Shown here: piece by piece, positions 6,146 to 9,757 of the stretch
Layout of the letters: every line of letters starts with the position of its first letter
Numbering within the stretch: the stretch's first letter is position 1
Source: Desulfuromonadaceae bacterium
GTDB lineage: Bacteria; Desulfobacterota; Desulfuromonadia; Geobacterales; Pseudopelobacteraceae
Assembly: GCA_028686145.1 (NCBI GenBank)
Contig: JAQUCQ010000100.1
Location: 1-9,757 of the forward strand
Length of the DNA: 9,757 nt
Direction: 5' to 3'
Made by a program: the position numbers and the translations under genes
Notes under the pieces: generated by a model
Told to the model about the DNA's origin: nothing
Database searches by the model: none
The model's input: only the letters and a program-made list of their open reading frames with translations

Positions 6146-7954
6146 GTGACCGATACTCAGAATGGCAAACCCAACATATCCCCTCTTCAGGCCACTGAAG
6201 ATAAGGCCGGTGATTCCGAACTTTTGAAGATCACCATGGAACGGCTGCGACGTGCCGAGCTGTTGTTGCGCCAAAGTGAGTATCGGCTGGTACGGGTCCA
6301 GAAATTTGCCGGCCTGGGAAGTTGGGAGTGGAATGTCCAAACCGGCGACATTTACTGGTCTGATGAGCTTTTCCGGATTTTCGGACTAAACCCGAGCGAT
6401 CATCAACTAATAGAACTGGATTGGGTTTTCAGCCTGATTAACCCGCTGGATCTGCCGGCCTTCAAAAAAGTTATCTTCGCCGCTGCCACGGACGGCCAAC
6501 CTTTCAACCTCGTCTATCGCATTAATTCAGGAACCGAAGGTGAAACCGTCGTCAACTGCCAGGGCGAGGTTGAGTACGACGCAGAAGGCCGTCTCCGGCT
6601 GGTATCCGGCACGACGCTGGACATTACGGACCGCATCCGGGCCGAGAGCGAAATCCAGCAACTGATCAACTATGATACCCTGACCGGACTGCCCAATCGC
6701 AGCCTCCTTCACGACCGCCTCAAGCGGGCCATTGCCCAGGCGGCGAGAGACCAGCAGCTAGTCGGCGTGCTGTTTATTGATCTGGACCGTTTCAAAAACA
6801 TCAATGACACCCTTGGACACCCGGCCGGTGACACACTGCTCAAAACCATTGCCGGCAGGCTGGCAGCCTGTGTCCGCGAAAGCGATACGTTGGCCCGCCT
6901 GGGAAGTGATGAATTTGTGGTTATCCTGGTCGGTGCGAGCAGCGCCGAAGGTATCACTACCGTGGCAAAGAAAATCCTGATGCTCGTTTCCGAACCGATT
7001 TACATTGACGGTCAAGAAATCTACACCTCCGCAAGTATCGGTATCGCCGTCTACCCCATGGATGGCGACGATAGCTACGCCCTGCTCAAGCATGCCGACT
7101 TTGCCATGTACCAGGCAAAAGAGCTGGAGCGTAACAATTTTCAGTTTTTTTCCCGAGAGATGAATGTAAAGGTGTTGGAGCGCATGAAATTGGAAAATTC
7201 CATGCGCAAGGCGCTGGAACGGGAGGAGTTTTTCCTGGTTTTCCAACCCCAGGTTGATGTTCGCTCCGGCCGGATAACCGGCATGGAGGCACTTCTGCGC
7301 TGGCAGCACCCCGATCTCGGGTTACTGACACCGGATAAATTCATTCCTCTGGCCGAGGAAACCGGATTTATCATCCCGATGGGTGAATGGGTCATGCACA
7401 GCGCCTGCCGGCAGAACATAATCTGGCAGCAGCAGGGCCTGCCATCAGTCCGTGTGGCGGTAAACCTGTCAGCGAAGCAGTTCGGGCAATATAACCTTGA
7501 TGAAATGATCTTGGCCACTTTGATGGAAACCGGACTTGACCCTCAATGGCTCGAACTGGAAATAACCGAAAGCGCCATCATGAAAAATGCCGAGCAGACA
7601 GCCATCATCTTGCGCAAGTTCAAAGCAATGGGTATCAGCCTTGCTATTGACGATTTCGGTACCGGCTATTCTTCCCTTGCGTATCTCAAACATTTTCCGA
7701 TCAGCCGCCTTAAGATAGACCGTTCCTTTGTGCAGGATATCACTACCAATCCTGATGATGCCGCCATTGCCGAGATTATCATCGCCATGGCCCAGACTCT
7801 TAAACTCAGCGTTATCGCTGAAGGTGTTGAAACACGAGCCCAGATGGAACTGCTCTCATTCAACAACTGCATAGAAATGCAGGGTTACCTCTTCAGCCGC
7901 CCTCTGCCGGCGGAACAGTTTGCGACACTCCTCCGCGACGGTTTGAAATTTTGA
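6146..7954 (+). CDS. PAS-GGDEF-EAL protein, probable cyclic-di-GMP phosphodiesterase
   Basis: This is a 602-residue cytoplasmic protein with no membrane segment. After a short helical, probably coiled-coil stretch (24-50) comes a PAS domain (about 52-165, LGSWEWNVQTGDIYWSDELF), a GGDEF domain (about 170-330) and an EAL domain (about 350-602). The GGDEF signature is altered to GSDEF (253-257), although the metal-binding segment FIDLDRFKNIND (210-221) and an RESD inhibitory site (244-247), five residues before the signature, are present. The EAL domain is complete: EALLRW (381-386), NLSAKQF (440-446), ELEITES (470-476), DDFGTGYSS (502-510), K523, AEGVET (558-563) and QGYLFSRP. It therefore probably hydrolyses c-di-GMP, with the PAS and GGDEF domains sensing or tuning; weak cyclase activity cannot be excluded. 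I take the GTG at 6146 with a modest GAGAG site (6134-6138); an in-frame ATG at 6236 is the alternative. Confidence 0.95.
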   Translation: MTDTQNGKPNISPLQATEDKAGDSELLKITMERLRRAELLLRQSEYRLVRVQKFAGLGSWEWNVQTGDIYWSDELFRIFGLNPSDHQLIELDWVFSLINPLDLPAFKKVIFAAATDGQPFNLVYRINSGTEGETVVNCQGEVEYDAEGRLRLVSGTTLDITDRIRAESEIQQLINYDTLTGLPNRSLLHDRLKRAIAQAARDQQLVGVLFIDLDRFKNINDTLGHPAGDTLLKTIAGRLAACVRESDTLARLGSDEFVVILVGASSAEGITTVAKKILMLVSEPIYIDGQEIYTSASIGIAVYPMDGDDSYALLKHADFAMYQAKELERNNFQFFSREMNVKVLERMKLENSMRKALEREEFFLVFQPQVDVRSGRITGMEALLRWQHPDLGLLTPDKFIPLAEETGFIIPMGEWVMHSACRQNIIWQQQGLPSVRVAVNLSAKQFGQYNLDEMILATLMETGLDPQWLELEITESAIMKNAEQTAIILRKFKAMGISLAIDDFGTGYSSLAYLKHFPISRLKIDRSFVQDITTNPDDAAIAEIIIAMAQTLKLSVIAEGVETRAQMELLSFNNCIEMQGYLFSRPLPAEQFATLLRDGLKF

Positions 7955-7990
7955 GAAACGCCCACCCCCTGCACATCCCCACTCTGTCGG

Positions 7991-8016
7991 CCGTTTCCGT
8001 TTGGAACGGTTTTTTT
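7991..8016 (+). terminator. Rho-independent terminator after the GGDEF-EAL gene
   Basis: CCGTTTCC (7991-7998), loop GTTT, and GGAACGG (8003-8009) form a hairpin with one bulged T, followed at once by seven T (8010-8016). It lies 36 bp past the stop codon and ends the glmU to GGDEF-EAL transcript. On the opposite strand no T-run follows the stem, so it should not terminate the converging kinase gene efficiently. Confidence 0.85.
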
Positions 8017-8033
8017 GTTTCACCGTCCTGTAA

Positions 8034-9757
8034 TCAGTAAGTCCCCTGCGTACCGACTGACACCCGCTGTGCAAGATCAGCCAGGATCTCCGCAATTGCA
8101 TCGACCTTGTACGGCTTGGTGATTGCAGCACTGAAACCATAACTGCCGTAATCTGCTATTACCGGATTATTCGAGTACCCGCTTGAAACAATAAGGATGG
8201 CAGACCGGTCGTATTCCAGGATTTGCTGTGAAGCCTCCAATCCTCCCATGGCACCCGGTATGGTAAGGTCCAAGATGGCAGCGAAAAAAGGCATGCCCGC
8301 TTCCTTGGCTCCTTTATACATCATGATGGCATCTTTGCCATCAGCACATCCCGTTACCTGATAACCGAGATGCTCCAGTACCTCAGTAGTAAGATCCAGA
8401 ATAAGTTTTTCATCGTCCAGAACAAGTATAGCACCACCTGCGTGACTGTCTGTGGCCCACGAATTCTGGTTCGAGTTCTGTGCAGCAATTACTGCTCCGT
8501 GCGAAGGGAGATACATTGTAAAAACTGATCCTTTGCCCACCACCGAGCTCACACTGATATGTCCACCATGTTTGCTGACAATCGAGTGAGATGAAGCCAA
8601 GCCAAGCCCGGAACCGCCGGATTTTGTCGTAAAATAGGGATCAAATATGTTTTTCTGATCCTCTTCAGGTATGCCGCACCCCTGGTCGGCAAAGGAAATC
8701 TTGACATACTCTCCCGGCGGAAGCAGCACCGTATTGTGCCCCTCCAAGGCAACATTTTCAGCCACAATGGTGAGCGACCCACCACCTGGCATAGCTTGCG
8801 CGGCATTAATAACAAGATTGTTAAACACTTGGCTTAATTGACCTTCATCCGCCTCGATGGCATGCAGGGGCTCGGAAATTTCAACAACCCCTTTCACGTT
8901 TGCCCCCCGCAGTGATAACGACAGCGACTCTTCCAAAACAGGCCCAACCGATACTTTTTTCTTGATCGGTTGCCCCCCCCGGGCAAACGTCAGGAGCTGG
9001 GCGGCAAGTGAAGCGGCCCGCAGAGATGCTTTCTCGGCATTGTCCAGCAGCTTATCTGCTTTTCCGGGAGTAGCAAGCGACATGCGGGCAAAGGAAATGT
9101 TACCCATAATTCCGGTGAGGATATTGTTGAAATCGTGAGCGATACCTCCGGCAAGGACCCCGAGCGACTCAAGCTTTTGACTCTTGAGAAGTTCGTTTTG
9201 CATCATGTGCCGTTCTGTTATGTCCTCCCCGGAAAACAGGACGCCGCTGATGCCATCCTGATCATGCAGGAGCGTATTGTGAAACGCGATCAGGCGTTCT
9301 TCACCGCTGCGGTTAAGCACCGTATTTTCGTAAAACTCCACCGGGGCGAGATTGCCTGACAACTGGAGGGCAAAGACCCGCTTCACTTTTTCGCGGACAG
9401 GTTCTGGTAGGCAAACATCAAACCAGTTTTGGCCTATCAGTTCATCGTCACGGTAACCGAGAATCCTAGACCCCTTTTTGTTCATCAGGAGAATTTGCCC
9501 CGTTCTGTCCAGAGCACAGAACATGACCCCGGCGATGTCCAGATAACGCTGGGCGGTCTCCTTTTCATAGGTGATCGCTTCAACGGCCAGGTAGTGTTCA
9601 GTGATGTCACGAGCCACCCCGATCACGCCTGCCACATGGCCGGCAGCGTCATAAAAAGGGGTCTTGACCACTTCAACGAGGGACTTTCGGCCATCAGCTC
9701 CGGTAATCCAGGGTTTAAACAACACGGGGCATCCTGATTCCATTGCCTGACGGTCTG
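8034..9757 (-). CDS. Hybrid sensor histidine kinase (PAS-PAS-HisKA-HATPase-REC), N-terminus outside the window
   Basis: The reading frame is open through the right edge, so the Met at 9743 is internal and the gene is partial. Numbering from that Met, residues 1-48 are the second half of a PAS/PAC domain (VARDITE) and about 60-177 are a second PAS domain (GEDITERH). The HisKA domain follows with phospho-acceptor H203 in GGIAHDFNN. The ATPase domain has the N-box N313, DQGCGIP (353-359), IFDPYFTTK (366-374) and GSGLGLA (377-383). A receiver at about 438-560 has D443-D444, phosphoacceptor D492 (LDLTIPG), Ser in place of Thr at 520-521, and K543. All catalytic residues look intact. It would autophosphorylate on a PAS-detected cue and pass phosphate His to Asp, then to an unseen phosphotransfer partner. 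No membrane segment is visible in this part. An 8-G run on the coding strand encodes part of RGGQP between the kinase domains. No cognate output regulator is adjacent in the window. Confidence 0.95.
   Translation of the reverse strand, partial: DRQAMESGCPVLFKPWITGADGRKSLVEVVKTPFYDAAGHVAGVIGVARDITEHYLAVEAITYEKETAQRYLDIAGVMFCALDRTGQILLMNKKGSRILGYRDDELIGQNWFDVCLPEPVREKVKRVFALQLSGNLAPVEFYENTVLNRSGEERLIAFHNTLLHDQDGISGVLFSGEDITERHMMQNELLKSQKLESLGVLAGGIAHDFNNILTGIMGNISFARMSLATPGKADKLLDNAEKASLRAASLAAQLLTFARGGQPIKKKVSVGPVLEESLSLSLRGANVKGVVEISEPLHAIEADEGQLSQVFNNLVINAAQAMPGGGSLTIVAENVALEGHNTVLLPPGEYVKISFADQGCGIPEEDQKNIFDPYFTTKSGGSGLGLASSHSIVSKHGGHISVSSVVGKGSVFTMYLPSHGAVIAAQNSNQNSWATDSHAGGAILVLDDEKLILDLTTEVLEHLGYQVTGCADGKDAIMMYKGAKEAGMPFFAAILDLTIPGAMGGLEASQQILEYDRSAILIVSSGYSNNPVIADYGSYGFSAAITKPYKVDAIAEILADLAQRVSVGTQGTY

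Noticed and set aside
6132..6149. Five-codon mini-frame (MRAKL) whose TGA overlaps the GTG start of the GGDEF-EAL gene
   Set aside because: It has no ribosome binding site and such short frames arise easily by chance; the overlap alone does not support a leader peptide.
9741..9743. Met codon near the right edge as the true start of the hybrid kinase
   Set aside because: The frame stays open to the window edge and the Met falls in the middle of a PAS/PAC domain, so the gene must begin further upstream.
1..9757. Defence island, prophage, transposon, CRISPR or biosynthetic cluster
   Set aside because: Every gene except one small unknown belongs to a common housekeeping or signalling family, and I see no integrase, transposase, terminal inverted repeats or spaced repeat array.

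Overview
The window reads as ordinary chromosomal sequence from a deltaproteobacterium of the Desulfuromonadales/Geobacterales type. That placement is an inference from protein style: a PAS-rich hybrid histidine kinase whose receiver carries a DLTIPG…GG motif, an NtrC-type receiver, a PAS-GGDEF-EAL protein, and a small conserved-looking gene directly upstream of mfd. No database search was possible, so genus is not assigned. I see no mobile element, CRISPR array, rRNA or tRNA.

Layout. Bases 1-339 (minus) hold the N-terminal receiver domain of a response regulator that runs off the left edge. Bases 404-3922 (minus) are a full-length mfd, the transcription-repair coupling factor. Just upstream of it, 22 bp away and on the same strand, is a 186-residue gene of uncertain function (3945-4505, minus). 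A 213-bp divergent intergenic region (4506-4718) holds one candidate promoter facing each way. Bases 4719-6092 (plus) are glmU, and 53 bp further on is a PAS-GGDEF-EAL cyclic-di-GMP gene (6146-7954, plus), closed by a good intrinsic terminator at 7991-8016. Converging on it from the right edge is a hybrid sensor histidine kinase (8034-9757, minus) whose N-terminus lies outside the window.

How the genes work together. There are two likely transcription units and one partial one. The leftward unit pairs the small unknown gene with mfd and possibly continues into the response regulator, although that gap also has a sigma-54-like sequence with one imperfect key position. The rightward unit couples GlmU, which makes UDP-GlcNAc for peptidoglycan, LPS and exopolysaccharide, to a probable cyclic-di-GMP phosphodiesterase; no terminator is visible between them. 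The hybrid kinase looks like a cytoplasmic multi-PAS phosphorelay protein in the part visible.

Nothing here amounts to a new biological system. The best follow-up points are the unknown gene linked to mfd, the glmU/c-di-GMP linkage, the GSDEF variant beside an intact EAL domain, the candidate sigma-54 site, and two homopolymer tracts.
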